The notes beneath the pieces were generated by a model. That model searched no databases and was not told the origin of the DNA. It was given only the letters and a program-made list of their open reading frames with translations. DNA of 64,000 nucleotides from Cunninghamia lanceolata (Eukaryota > Streptophyta > Pinopsida > Cupressales > Cupressaceae): contig BSBN01000888.1 of the NCBI GenBank assembly GCA_027924645.1, positions 16,871,001 through 16,935,000 on the forward strand, written 5' to 3'. A program made the position numbers and the translations under genes. This document shows positions 32,304 through 43,429 of this stretch, in pieces (position 1 is the stretch's first letter; the number at the start of each line of letters is the position of its first letter).

Positions 32304-32396
32304 GAAGGAGACTCACTTTGTAAGTTTTTAAAAAAGTATGATGCTAAATATCATCATATATTTCAATCACTAGCTACTATGGATGGCAGTGGCATG
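32304..32396 (+). pseudogene. ANK-KAP: small exon of the KAP domain
   Basis: The exon, between a TACTAG acceptor and an ATG|GTAAAT donor, reads GDSLCKFLKKYDAKYHHIFQ, then SLATMDGSGM, without a stop. It lies between the Walker A and membrane exons. I infer it belongs to the KAP domain from its position and from splice-site continuity. Confidence 0.5.
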
Positions 32397-32481
32397 GTAA
32401 ATGTCTTCGCTTTTGCCTTTTGTTCTAATCTAGGTAAATTTTTTTAACTGTTTCCTAATTTTCACTCTCATTTCAAAGTAG

Positions 32482-32995
32482 AAGGTCAACAATCATAGTT
32501 AGAAATTGGTTCCTCAACAAAGGGAAATGTGGTTTCATGTTCTCTGTTGAAAGGAAAAGTTCAACAATTAGAGTCAGAAATTGATTCTCCAATAGGAGGA
32601 AGTGTACCTACTATACTAACTATCCAATATAATGCATTGAAATACAAGAATGAATTAGAAGCATTAGTGGGCATGGCAGTGGAAATCACAAAAGGAATGG
32701 AAGGAATAATGACAGATGCCCAATGGTTGAGCACATGTTTGAGAAATACATGGTGGAAGGAGAAACAGGTTATCTGGATTCAAGTCATTTTTCCATGCCT
32801 TCTTGCAGTTCTCTTGGCCACCACGTTTACTTGGATTTTATGGCTACTGCTGGATAGATACAAGACCAAGGAATCACTAGAGATAAAATGTGCATCTTTT
32901 CCTCTAATTATAGTCATTATGGTATGGACTCTGGTTAAAAAAGTGATTAGCATTGTAAATCCCCTAAGCGTTCAGTTAATGAATTATTTAAAACT
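32482..32995 (+). pseudogene. ANK-KAP: exon with two transmembrane helices
   Basis: After a CAAAGTAG acceptor the frame contains a coiled stretch and then two hydrophobic helices. The first is VIWIQVIFPCLLAVLLATTF, followed by TWILWLLL. The second is FPLIIVIMVWTLVKKVISIV. KAP-family NTPases have just such paired helices inserted between Walker A and Walker B. The first 110 bases hold a tandem duplication: EGQQS*LEIGSSTKGNVVS and KGKVQQLESEIDSPIGGSV are two copies of the same peptide. The exon is cut at 32995 by a large LTR, and its frame resumes exactly at 35598. Confidence 0.75.
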
Positions 32996-35592
32996 TGTTG
33001 GAGTACTTGGTAATAGTGAGAGGGGGGTGAATCAGTGTTATAGAGAACAAGGCAAATTTTCACACTTTCATTTTAGGTTTAAACAAAGGTTTAGACAATA
33101 GATATAAATACTGACTCAAATGCTTATCAATGCATGCAACAGAGCATTACAGAAATAAGTAAACAAATTCCATGTACATATGTAACAAATGACAAATAAC
33201 ATCATAAGATAGATGGAAAATAAAACAAATGATAGATGGCACCGTAACATAGATATTTTTAGGAGTGGAAACCCTCTGGGGTAGAAAACCACTCAGTAAA
33301 AGTGCCTGATTGGCTTATGTAATAAACTTGCCTCACTAGCTACAATCATTGCCTCATTGGCTGTTGTGTGCCTCACTGGCTTATTGTGCCTAACTGGCAA
33401 AGGTCCTTGTCTCACTGACTTGACCTCATTTCTACCTCACTGGCTTATTGTGCCTCACTAGGATATTTCAATCCATACAATGAATAATACAGTTTAATAT
33501 AGAGGGTTACTCTATTTCTCTTAAATCTCTGTTCTTGAATATCTCATTAAATGTTTGAGACTTCAAGAATTACATCAACTTGTGCACATATACAACTGAT
33601 TACAAAATGATATTCAATCATAGTCTATTGCTTTTGTTTGATATTACAATGACTGCAACAACCCACAAACTCCATAGAGTATAATCTATTTTATACTTTC
33701 TCAGAAAATGTCTTTCTTTCTTTCACTGAACAGTTTTAAAATATAACTATTTTTCTCCAACTATTTGAAATAGTCTAGGTAACCAGTCATGGTTAGGGTC
33801 GAACCCCAAATAGTATTTGTCATGATTTCCATAATGTTATCACAAGGTTTCATCAAAACTTTTGTAACTCAAATCATATTAACCATGGTTATCTGTCGTT
33901 CAATAGGATAAAGAATGATATTTACATATAAAGACTGCACCAAATCATGATTAATCTGCACTGATTATAGGATCTCAACAAGCTATTTAATGTAACCATT
34001 ACTAGACAAAAATTGTCCACAGATCATAACAAACCTTAGCAAAAATTGCTTGTGAGTAAACAAAGATAATCACCCTTTTAACTACAAAACCCAAATGGTA
34101 AAACCTGTCTAAGTTTACAAACTGAAAGAAAACTAATCAACTGAAACCCTTTTCCCAAAGCTATCATATAAACATAGTCTATGTAGAGAATTACAAGCTG
34201 TTTAAAAACTTTAATCTCCACATTATGTTTGCAATTTACAAAATGAAGAACAAACAAAAACTTAAGATCCTTTTTGTATTTTCGAGAAATGACAGTGTTT
34301 TCAAAATGAAGGCAAATGTATCATATGCAAACTGTGATAAACCTTAACAACCCTTAATCAATTTTTCATCAAAATAACTGCTAATGACTGTTGAAAATAA
34401 TGAAAGAAAAAAAAACAAAATCACCTAAAAAATTAGTCAATATCTTAACTATCCACAACCTTCAGTCTAAGCATTGTCACACCCTTCATGATTCTTCTTC
34501 AAAGATTCTACAATATCCATACATTCAATGATGAAGAAATATAAAACCCTTGTTTTCATACCCTAGCTCAGCCAAGAGCTCATATTCAAAGCTCAAACCA
34601 TACATAATGAAATGTTATGAAGCCCTTTTGATTCCTGTTACCTGCACTCCTGGTGTGCCCTAAAAGGGACTAGTAAACTTCAATTGACCAAAACCCCCTT
34701 TTTACTTGTTTTTAAGCTTGAGACCTGTTCGATAGGTCAAATCACTTATATATCCTGAAGTGGTATTTTATAACAAAGTTTATGAATTTGAATTTATATG
34801 CCATAAGAGCCAATTAAACATGGTGTGTCTTTGAGTGACTCTTAGTCACCCTAACCAAGTGCATCAAATAAATATGACATTGTAAAAACCTTATAATTCA
34901 ATATGCAAGTAATGTCACTCTGCCACATAATCACATGATGTATGATAAACCATATGCCAACATGAAGATATGTCAAGATAACATCCATCATATTATATCC
35001 ACTATCAAGATCAACTGTCACAGTCATGAAAACCATGTCACCATAAAGCACTTACCATATCATGAAACTATATTACCATGTGTCACCTAAGACCGCCACT
35101 GCAAAAACAACTTTTGTCAACTCTAATATTGTTTGACATCATTGCCAACAAATGCCAATTGTCATGATTCCATGTGAATGTAATATAAAAATGAAAACAA
35201 TATAGCAACTGAGATGAGCATCAAATGTATACTGAGTATCAAATGCATATCAAATATCATAGAGCTGTCATAGAACAACCACCAGAGATAAATCAACTGT
35301 ATAAAGATGACCATTAACAACTATCATAATGAGCATGTATCAACATCAACTGATCATGAACAAATCTGAATGTCAAGCACGTAAATGTATATCAACTGAG
35401 TTGTCAAACTGTATCACTGTATCAACTGTCATAGGGAACATATCATCAAGTATGAACTAACATCAAATATCAAGTGCATCAGTGATCATAACAAATCATA
35501 ACAACTACTATATCCACTGTATACCATGCATACCATACCAAGTGATACCAAGTTGTGTATTTGTCATGAAGGACAACAACTGAGGTGCAACA
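32996..35592 (-). mobile_element. Probable solo LTR, copia-related, with exact target duplication
   Basis: The segment starts TGTTGGAGTACTTGG and ends GAGGTGCAACA. It is flanked by AAACT on both sides (32991-32995 and 35593-35597). Its left end carries TGAGAGGGGGGTGAATCAG, the same 3'-end signature as the copia and non-autonomous LTRs in this window. I see no primer site, polypurine tract, coding region or second LTR inside, so at about 2.6 kb it is best read as a solo LTR. A tandem CTCACTGGCT-type repeat lies at 33325-33470. Removing the insert and one target copy rejoins the host reading frame. Confidence 0.75.
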
Positions 35593-35597
35593 AAACT

Positions 35598-35862
35598 TCT
35601 AGACCACACTGATAAGCTTGGTTATCAGGAATGGGTAATATCTGATATCACTTTCTTAAAAGAGGAAATTAACAAATATTTGTATTTCCTGTGCACTGTT
35701 GCTTCCAACATATGGCATTTCATAACAGGTTCTTGCATTATTTCATTGCTATCTTCTAAATATGGTGGAGAGATCTTGGCAAGTTTGATACCCAGTGCTA
35801 ATATTAGAACAATTGTTTTTGTTGATGATCTTGACCGGTGTCAAGAATTTGTCATTCTTCAG
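35598..35862 (+). pseudogene. ANK-KAP: Walker B exon
   Basis: The exon continues the frame of 32482-32995 across the LTR: NYLKL joins LDHTDKLGYQEWVISDITFL. At its end it reads IRTIVFVDDLDRCQEFVILQ, the KAP Walker B with its DDLDRC signature, and closes at a CAG|GTAAAT donor. Intervening residues (KYGGEILASLIPS) are open with no stop. This motif separates KAP proteins from NB-ARC and NACHT NTPases. Confidence 0.88.
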
Positions 35863-35949
35863 GTAAATTTAGAATTAATTTATTTTCAATACAAATTTTA
35901 TAGCTATGCAACTAAAATTGTGCTAGAATAGTTTTTCTATGGTAAACAG

Positions 35950-36045
35950 GTTTTATCCACTATTAATCTTGTATTAGTTGTCTACGAAATCAGTCTAGTT
36001 TTAGGAATGGATAAAGCCTTGATCCAACGGGCCATAATGAAAAAG
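35950..36045 (+). pseudogene. ANK-KAP: exon after Walker B
   Basis: After an AACAG acceptor the frame reads VLSTINLVLVVYEISLVLGM, then DKALIQRAIMKK. In KAP proteins the segment after Walker B has this form, with a hydrophobic strand then a GMD or similar sensor and a helix. The exon is cut at 36045 by another LTR. Downstream of that LTR the frame meets two stop codons at once (37349-37354). Confidence 0.8.
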
Positions 36046-37343
36046 TGTCATGCCCGCATTTCCCATGTGGTCACGACACACAACACACGTGTCATGTCCA
36101 CATTTGCCATGTGGTCATGACATGAACTACGAAAAACTTTTCCACCTATCCCTAGGAACCCCCTCGCACGTGTCTGCATGCTCGGTAGCAATACGCCTAA
36201 GGTGTAAACATGTCAGCATAACCACTAAGGTGAAGGCCGTCTAGGGGGTATGCGACACGTAGTGTGTCGCTTCTAGGGTTAGACTGATTTTAATCTAACC
36301 CTTAAGTTTCCTAGGTGAAGAAGATTCTGCCAACATCAAACCTTAACTTAACTCATATCAAAAAGTGATAAAATAATATGGCATGATGGCGCATGATTGA
36401 AGTGGAATGATGGATTAAAATTCAATAAAATAACGCATAAAATAAACCCTAGAGATCTAGCAAAATTTTGACAGCATAATGCATTTTTGATAAACACAAA
36501 ATAAAATTTAAAATAAATCATCAATAAGGAGTTAAATAAATTTTAAGAATAAAATTAAATTAAGGCTTAAGAAATAAATAAAATGATTTAAAGTAAAATA
36601 ATTAAATTAAATTAAATGACAAGACGTCAAATAAATCCAATAGAAAAAAATTCCGAGTCTGTTATTAAATACAATTTCGACAATTATATTTAATAACTTA
36701 CTCAAAAATTTAACAAATGAGGGAGGAGAGTTTAAATAACTCTCCTTGTAAAATAATGATAAAATAGATCAATAATTCAAAACGGTAAAATCCCCGCCAA
36801 GGAAAAATGAAATCAATAATCCCATTAAAGTGAATTTAAAAATAAGGGAAATTTCTTCTCAAAATGAATAAAATAATTCCCTCCTAAATAAATTTAAATC
36901 ACAAGTCAACAATTAAAATACAAAGTTGATCCATTAAAAAATTATAAAGCAATGTAAAGGAACCCCAAGAGGTAATTTAAAATAAATGAATAAAGAGAAT
37001 AGAGGTTTTAAATGAAGATTTAAAATAAAATAAGGTGTTCCCTAATTTCTCTTATTCTAATATTCTCCTCATGGTGATTTCCCCATTGCTGCAAACACAT
37101 GTCACTAATCATTGGGTGAGTCACAATAATAAACATGAAAATCACTGCAACCTATTCAATTGCCAATAATTTTTTGGTGACTTTGCTGGCTATTCAAAGT
37201 GTTGGTACACAGTTTCTAGACATTTAGAGAAACCTCCACTAGAATGGTAGTTGGTGATTCTATTAGAAAGTGGAACCTTGAATAATTGGTCATATGTCAT
37301 ACACGGTATGATTATTTTGAAAAGAGTTTGTGTAAAAAACACA
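36046..37343 (+). mobile_element. Probable solo LTR with target duplication AAAAG
   Basis: This segment of about 1.3 kb begins TGTCATGCCCGCATTTCC and ends AAAAAACACA, with AAAAG on each side (36041-36045 and 37344-37348). TGTCATGCCC is also the start of the LTR at 49479. The first 80 bases contain a short tandem duplication around CATGTGGTCA. No coding region is seen inside. The strand is not certain. Confidence 0.6.
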
Positions 37344-37348
37344 AAAAG

Positions 37349-38560
37349 TAATAAAAATACCCATGAAATAAATTAGGAGCAACAATGAAGGCAAGATTAG
37401 TGCATTTTTTAGTAGGTGCAAATAGACCATAAGTATAATTTCCTTATGAATATAAAAAAATTGTATATCCTAGGAGAACTAGAGATTATAGATGATAATT
37501 GGGTTAACGAGAAACTAAAAACATTGCCTTTTCTTTGCCTCCCTATTGAGACTTTTATTAAATATGGTGACAAAGAAATGACAGCCATGTCCAAAGTTGG
37601 ACATGGTAGTTGCTGGGAAAGCAAGTTCTGATCTCAATCACAAATGCATGCATATATTTGAAGCCATTCAAAAAAATTAAAGAGTTAGAAGCTTTAAAGA
37701 AACAACAAACGACACTTCTCAAGAAGTTGTTCTTGAAGACTTTTAGCACCGTGAAATATTTATAACACATTGATTTCTCAAAGCATCTAATGAAATTTCC
37801 TTTGTGAAGAAGGTATTGTTTCTCTTCCTTTGTCTACCCTTGAAGAATGTGACTTTAATGATAAACATAAGGCAGCACATTTGTCATTCTCCTCATTTCC
37901 TTCTTAATCATTGGAAAGAAGCATTTTCTGAAGTTATTATAGCAAAGGATGAATTTTCAATTATTAAGAAGATGATCCAATGATTATAGAATTCATTGTT
38001 TATAAAATGAATCCACTACAAAAACTAATAGAAACTTACTCACCTCAAGGTTTATACAAAGCAAATCAAATTCAAGATTCACTATCCTTTGAATCGTGTG
38101 GTCAAGGAAATATTCGAACACTAAAAATTCAGAAATATGATGTAATACAAAGGAATGTGATTAATAGCATACAACATAATGCCAAAGAGATTCAACATAA
38201 TTCTGAATTATATAGCAATGAATGGAGAACATTGTATGATGCATTGTTCCTAAACCCTGTATGTCTTAAGAGCATTGAACTTCCTACCAAAAGCATAGAA
38301 TGGTAGCTTATTTAGTAAACATGGCCTACATGTTCAATCTATTTTACCACATAGGTATCTACTTACCTAAACCAATCAATGGATTCATTTTAAAAATTCA
38401 ATACAATAAAGGTAGGTTAATTGCTACCATATGCATAGTTGTCTTAGGAAATTTGTTGTGCCTAATCCAATTTTTGTTGTGTGTCAATTTTTTTGTTTCG
38501 TCTTGCTTTTGTTATGTCCAAAGACTTTTTTTATTTCTCATCATGTTGTGTGAAATTGTC
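37349..38560 (+). other. Unrecognised, possibly former coding sequence
   Basis: Several moderately long plus-strand frames (37416-37631, 37980-38306, 38300-38596) follow the KAP exons. One contains a Lys-rich helix (KKIKELEALKKQQTTLLKKL near 37665), and the last is strongly hydrophobic. They could be the remains of the gene's C-terminal part or of another gene. I found no motif that identifies them. Confidence 0.25.
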
Positions 38561-38569
38561 TTGACTCTA

Positions 38570-38622
38570 TGGCTCAATAGACAAGACACTATTTAGAGCT
38601 TGAGATACTAGGGTTCATCTTG
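38570..38622 (+). other. Possible tRNA-derived SINE promoter (boxes A and B)
   Basis: TGGCTCAATAGAC at 38570 resembles a pol III box A, and GGTTCATCTTG at 38612 resembles a box B, at tRNA-like spacing. No intact tRNA folds here, and I cannot define SINE ends or a poly-A tail. Confidence 0.3.
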
Positions 38623-38856
38623 TTCTCTTTTAGTCACTATCCCTAGTTAGAGCCAGCTATTAATTTAACCATGCAAATTTTAAATTTTGAGTCCATCAAT
38701 TTGAATTCATCTTCTTTAAGGTCATACTAATATTTCAAACCATTTCTGAATGTCTTATGTCATTCAAGTTTGGCAAAGTCAAAATTGTTAATCATTATTG
38801 TCAACTAGAAGTGCCTAGGAAATAACCTTAACCATTTTAAATGTTGAAGTGTTCAA

Positions 38857-39974
38857 TGTTGATAACTGAGAGGGCGGGGGGGGGTGGGGGGTGGGGTGGA
38901 TCAGTTATCTTAATTACTTCAACTTTTTGTCCTTCTTTAACAATTAGTGCAACATTAAATCATATAAGCAAACATAACAATGAAAGCAGAAATAACATCA
39001 ATACAAATAACACAATGATTTTAACGTGGAAAACCCTGTTAAGGGAAAAACCACGGGGTGACTAACCCAAGATTGTATTCTTATTAAAAGTATAAGATAG
39101 TACAAAATGGTACTTGCCAATTAGGGCTCACTACCCAAGCACATTGCTCACAAGAGGCTCACTACCTACAAGAGACTCACTATCTACAAAGTATAAGGAA
39201 AGTAATCAGGTGATTGAACTGATGAGAAGCATCCACATATGCTGAGGTTCAGTTTTAGTTAGGCTCAATACACTGATCCGCTACACTTCATTCTTCCTCT
39301 TCTTTGATGCTATTGTCCTGTCACATTCTGGACCTGTAAAGCTACTTCCACACTACTCTCTGCTTTTCTTCTCACCACACAACACACTTTACTCTACATT
39401 GAAATTCATTTGGTATCTATATCCGCACCAAGGATTTCATCATCTTTCTAGTCAGCATTTGAAAAATTCAATAGTTTCCCTAACTCTGATTTGTCGGCTG
39501 AATCCTTGTATACTAAGTGATGCAGATCAAAGAGATACTTATAGAAGTCATCAATCATGTCAGCTAATCATGAATGATCTCTCAAGAAACTTGATCACCA
39601 ACAATTTCTTATTCAGATTAAGATCTGATGCTCTGTCGGTCAGTGCTTCCTTAGTCTACTCTGTCAAACAGGAACCTAGCACTTAGGTGCTCATGCCTCT
39701 TCACTCTTTATCACTGGAGGCTCAATCTTTGGAATGTAACAGTCATGGTACTCCTCTTGACTTCCCCAAGTCCGCTCTTTGCTGAGATACTTCCTCTGAG
39801 AGATCTGGACCTGATTGTCAGACATTGCTGCATGCTCTATTCTTGCTCACCGAACCAAAGTGTTCTTCAATCTAACTTCTGATATAAACATACCATATCT
39901 TGCGGATGTGTGGGATGGACTTTGTTGCCATTAATGACAACATTCATGAAGCCACAAAATGTCTCTTGCCAACA
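38857..39974 (-). repeat. 3' LTR of the non-autonomous element
   Basis: This is a close copy of 45307-46416. On the plus strand it begins TGTTGATAACTGAG and ends CTTGCCAACA. Near 38871-38900 the G-run has grown into several G-blocks broken by single T or C, unlike the other LTR. Confidence 0.9.
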
Positions 39975-39988
39975 ATCTCCCCCTTTGG
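39975..39988 (-). other. Polypurine tract of the non-autonomous element
   Basis: The minus strand reads CCAAAGGGGGAGAT directly before the LTR start TGTTGGCAAG. It is the same core as at 13660-13671. Confidence 0.82.
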
Positions 39989-40257
39989 CATTGATGGCAA
40001 CACTTAGTGAAAAATGACTAAGTGTCACACTACACTCCCCCTTGGCTGATGCTTTGTTCTTATGTATATTTTTCCGGAGCTCCCCCTTAGCTGGATTCCA
40101 CATTTTTCATTGCTCCTTACTCCCCCTTTGACATCAATGGCAAAGGGTGGGGTCCGCACACCAAAATTTATAAAAGTTAATCTATACTTAGTTGCATAAG
40201 TATAAAAATAGGTTATACTTACATATACTTAAGTATATCTGCAAAAGTATTTTTCAA

Positions 40258-43200
40258 CTATACAACTTCTATCACCCAACTCAGCTTCATCCTATCTAAA
40301 ATGGAGATGTGACCACTCAATAGGAATGCAAAAGCTTTTGCCTTCTTTAGATCGATTGGATCACTAGTCCGGGTTGTGGTCTGAGCATCAGTTAAGGCCT
40401 CATGCATGGCCTCTAACTTAGGGATAATTATCCCTCTAAGCTCACTTAACCTGCTTATTCTATTTTTCTTTTCCTTCTCAAGCTTCTTTATTTCACTTAT
40501 GACTGCAATAGTCTGACACTCTTGATTTATTATGGAAGAAGTGAGAGGATCAAAATTCTGAGATAAACTTGACAGTTTATCCTCTTGCTCTTTCACTTTC
40601 TTCTCAATATCCTTTGTCAATTTTGACAAGGATAGGCAAAATTTATATATGTCTCTGCCATCTTTAAGAGCATTTTCTAAGCTCTTTATCCCAATATCCA
40701 TATTTCTCCTATCATTTGTTATTAGCCCTTGTACCTCGGAGAATCTCTTTACCAAAAACTCCTTCCGGACCTTATCTTCTGCTGACTTCTCTAAGGAATC
40801 AAAATGTGTGCTAACAGTATTAACAAGAGATTTGAGATTACCAGATGAAGAAGCTGAAGGATCCTTCTAAAATGATGGCTTGATCTTCTCGAATACATCA
40901 GATGCAATCTCTATCAGCTCACAGTCTTCCATGTGAGACTTCAAAAGTTTTTCTTTTGCCTTTGCTTGGGCAAAGGATGCTATCTTCATTGTTTGAACCA
41001 GGGAGAGAGAATCAAAATTGAATGGTCCTTACAACAATTTTGATTCATCAATCTCCATCATTTCTTTGGTTAGGAAATCTTTAACTGTTTCTACAGTGTC
41101 TCTTACCAGAGACAGAGTCTTCTTTCCTTCTACAACTTCAAAACTGTCACCAGGGGTCTTCTCTGATTGATCTTCTTCTCTTCCCTTTACTTCTTCTTCT
41201 TGACTGATTTTCTCCTCTATTCTTTCTTCTCCTTTTGATCCAAAATTTGTAGGGGAATCCGGAAGAGAGGTGTCTACTTCTCCATGAGCTTCCTCTTCCG
41301 GAATAGAGGAATCTAAGTCCTTAGTTTTCTCTTTACTCGTCTCCTTTGTCTCTTTTGCAACTGTCTCAGTAGATTCTCCCTTGTCATCCGTGGTTGAGGG
41401 TTCATCACCTAAGTCCTCTATCACAGGAAGATTGAATCTTTTAAAAGAATTCTAGAGGATATCTTCTGTTTCTTTAGCCACTTTGTCAGTTTCTCCAAGC
41501 ATAAGCTGGTTCATCCTTGCTTTGCTCTAGAAATCATCCTTGCAATCCTTAAAGATCATGTTCATTTGTTGAGAAGTAATAGAGGGATAAAGTTGGATAG
41601 CAATCTGTTCCCTAATCTCTAAGTCCTTTGCCTTGGCATTCTCCTTTCTCATTTCAAGTTCCTTCTCTAAACTTTTAGGGATTGGAGAGATGATTTCAAT
41701 AAATGCTTTATTGTATATGTTCAAGTACTTGACTGTGGCTTCCTCCAAGATCCTTTTATTTGCGTCATTATACTCATCATAGAATTCTGTTATTGGTTGC
41801 AGATTCCCATCTACAGTAATTGCTTTGACTACATTATCAATGGATAGAGTAGGCTTTTCAACAAACCTTCTATCTTTTCTTCCTTGTTGTAACCAGTAGA
41901 GGGTTCGCCGGATGTTTTCTTCTTCTTCATTTTCTTTACTTCCTCATCTAATTCTGTCTCTTCATCATCCTTCTGGCTTGTATGAGACCTTGTTGCCTTT
42001 TTCTTGGTTCTCTTCTCTCCCTTTCCAGATGTCTAAACTTCTGGTTTTGAGGCTTTTTGACTCTTAGAAGTAGTAGGTGCAGAGCTTTTGGATGATCTAG
42101 TCTGGGAGGGGGCTTGCACCAGGGCACTTTCTTTTTCTGTCACTTGCCTTTCTTTCTCCACCCTTTCCATATTCTCTCTGTTGGCATCAAGTGCCTCCTT
42201 ATATATTCCATGCCTCTTGGTGAATTCTTCTACTTCCCTTCTCACTTTTCTCTTGATCTCAGGCTGTCTTAGTTCAACATGAATTTTTACACTCAATTCT
42301 TGAAAGGTTCCAAACCTTTCTGCTTTAGGATCCTTGGGCTAACTTAGCATGTGTTGCACATGTAGCTCTACAATTTTCTTATCTACTTCATACCCCATTG
42401 GCATGATCCAGGCTATCCTTGGTTCTACTACCTCCATTAGGCATTGATCAGTGTCTACCCTAAAGCACATTGTATCCTTGTATTTCTCACCAATGATTGG
42501 GGGATTCTTTCTCAAGCCTGCATCAAACTTTGAAAGTTTTTGAAGTAACTCCACAGTGCTATATTTTGTGCCTTGGCATCACCGAGCCCATACAGATAAT
42601 CCCTGATTTGTATGGCAATAGGTTTGTCATTTTACCATACCCAGCCACTAGATCCAGGTAGCTCATTCATGTAATAGAAAGATAGACAGAGTATCAAGCC
42701 ACCATATTTGAAGGAATTCTTCTTATCCTTCTTTATCTTCTACAGATTCTCCAAAAGTTGGTTCAGAAGGAGCTCACAAAGATCATAGTCAGCATTCTTT
42801 CTTAACATTTCATAAGCGGTGTAAATTGTTGTTCCAGATATAGAATTCTCTTTGCTGGAGTGATATATCTTGTAGCCAATTATCATGGCGGCAAACTTGA
42901 TATCCGGATCTGTAATATCCTTAATTGACATTGGTCTTTTATCAAATTTGGATCTAGTAGCCTCACTCATAGTTTGGTTTTTGACTGATTTGAGAGTAGG
43001 TAATCCACCGGATGAGTGCAACCCAGTCACTGCCCTAATGGCATCCTTTGTGATCTTGAATGGTCTATTTAACCATATGAAGTTGTCATGCACTCTGCTC
43101 AAAACATACCGGACCCATTCATCTTTTGCAAAATAGGGGAAATGAATGCACTATCCAAAATTCTTGTCTCGGATGGCTTTCTACTGGGGTTTGAGTTCAA

Positions 43201-43429
43201 ATGATTCATCTATTAGCTACTTATGATATATATCCATCAGCTTGGATTCCCCGAATTCCTCAATATTCGCATGAATGTATGCCCTAACGTCTTCAGCATG
43301 CAAAACCCCATGTGGACTGCTAGAGAATGCGCCTAAAGGATCTACTTCTAAAGATTTATAAGGGTGTTTCTTGAATTTAGGGTGCAGCCTATCAGTGATC
43401 TTCACAACATTCAGAGTAGCCATCTTCAA
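40258..43429 (-). pseudogene. Long accessory protein of the non-autonomous element, unknown function
   Basis: From an ATG at 43429 (or the better-placed MATLNVVKITD at 43423) to a stop at 40258 this gives about 1050 codons in three frames, so at least two frameshifts, plus several stops. The N-terminal third has a compact region, with VHDNFIWLNRPFKITKDAI, AVTGLHSSGG and FAAMIIGYKIYHSSKENS. Then come basic and acidic low-complexity stretches (KSQKASKPE, DSSIPEEEAHGE) and a C-terminal coiled coil (SEIKKLEKEKKNRISRL). It is not gag or pol, and I do not recognise it. Its place between the Gag-like region and the polypurine tract is where pol would be. Confidence 0.6.

Larger units (their letters stand above)
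28006..36045 (+). pseudogene. Ankyrin-repeat / KAP P-loop NTPase gene, broken by four insertions
   Basis: The exons lie in order: an N-terminal region, ankyrin repeats, a linker, the KAP Walker A exon, small exons, an exon with two membrane helices, the Walker B exon and a following exon. KAP NTPases are known for membrane helices inserted between Walker A and Walker B. Ankyrin plus KAP is the layout of animal KIDINS220/ARMS. Insertions are a MITE (29298-29491), a TRIM-like element (30027-31450), a large LTR (32996-35592) and another LTR (36046-37343). Frameshifts, stops and a Walker A substitution show it is dead. The C-terminal part beyond 36045 is not recognised. Confidence 0.82.

Noticed and set aside
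33320..33480. Possible CRISPR-like spaced repeats (CTCACTGGCT)
   Set aside because: The spacing and units are irregular, the DNA is plant nuclear, and it lies inside an LTR. This is a degenerate tandem repeat.
33780..33815. Sequence like a tRNA T-loop (GGTCGAACCCC)
   Set aside because: No matching acceptor, D or anticodon arms can be drawn, and it lies inside an LTR.
32996..35592. Full-length small element rather than solo LTR
   Set aside because: No internal primer site, purine tract or repeated ends were found, so solo LTR is simpler. A diverged internal part cannot be fully excluded.
31451..35862. P-loop gene read as an NB-ARC or NACHT resistance gene
   Set aside because: The DDLDRC Walker B and the two membrane helices between Walker A and B fit KAP. 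The RNBS, GLPL and MHD motifs of NB-ARC are not seen.
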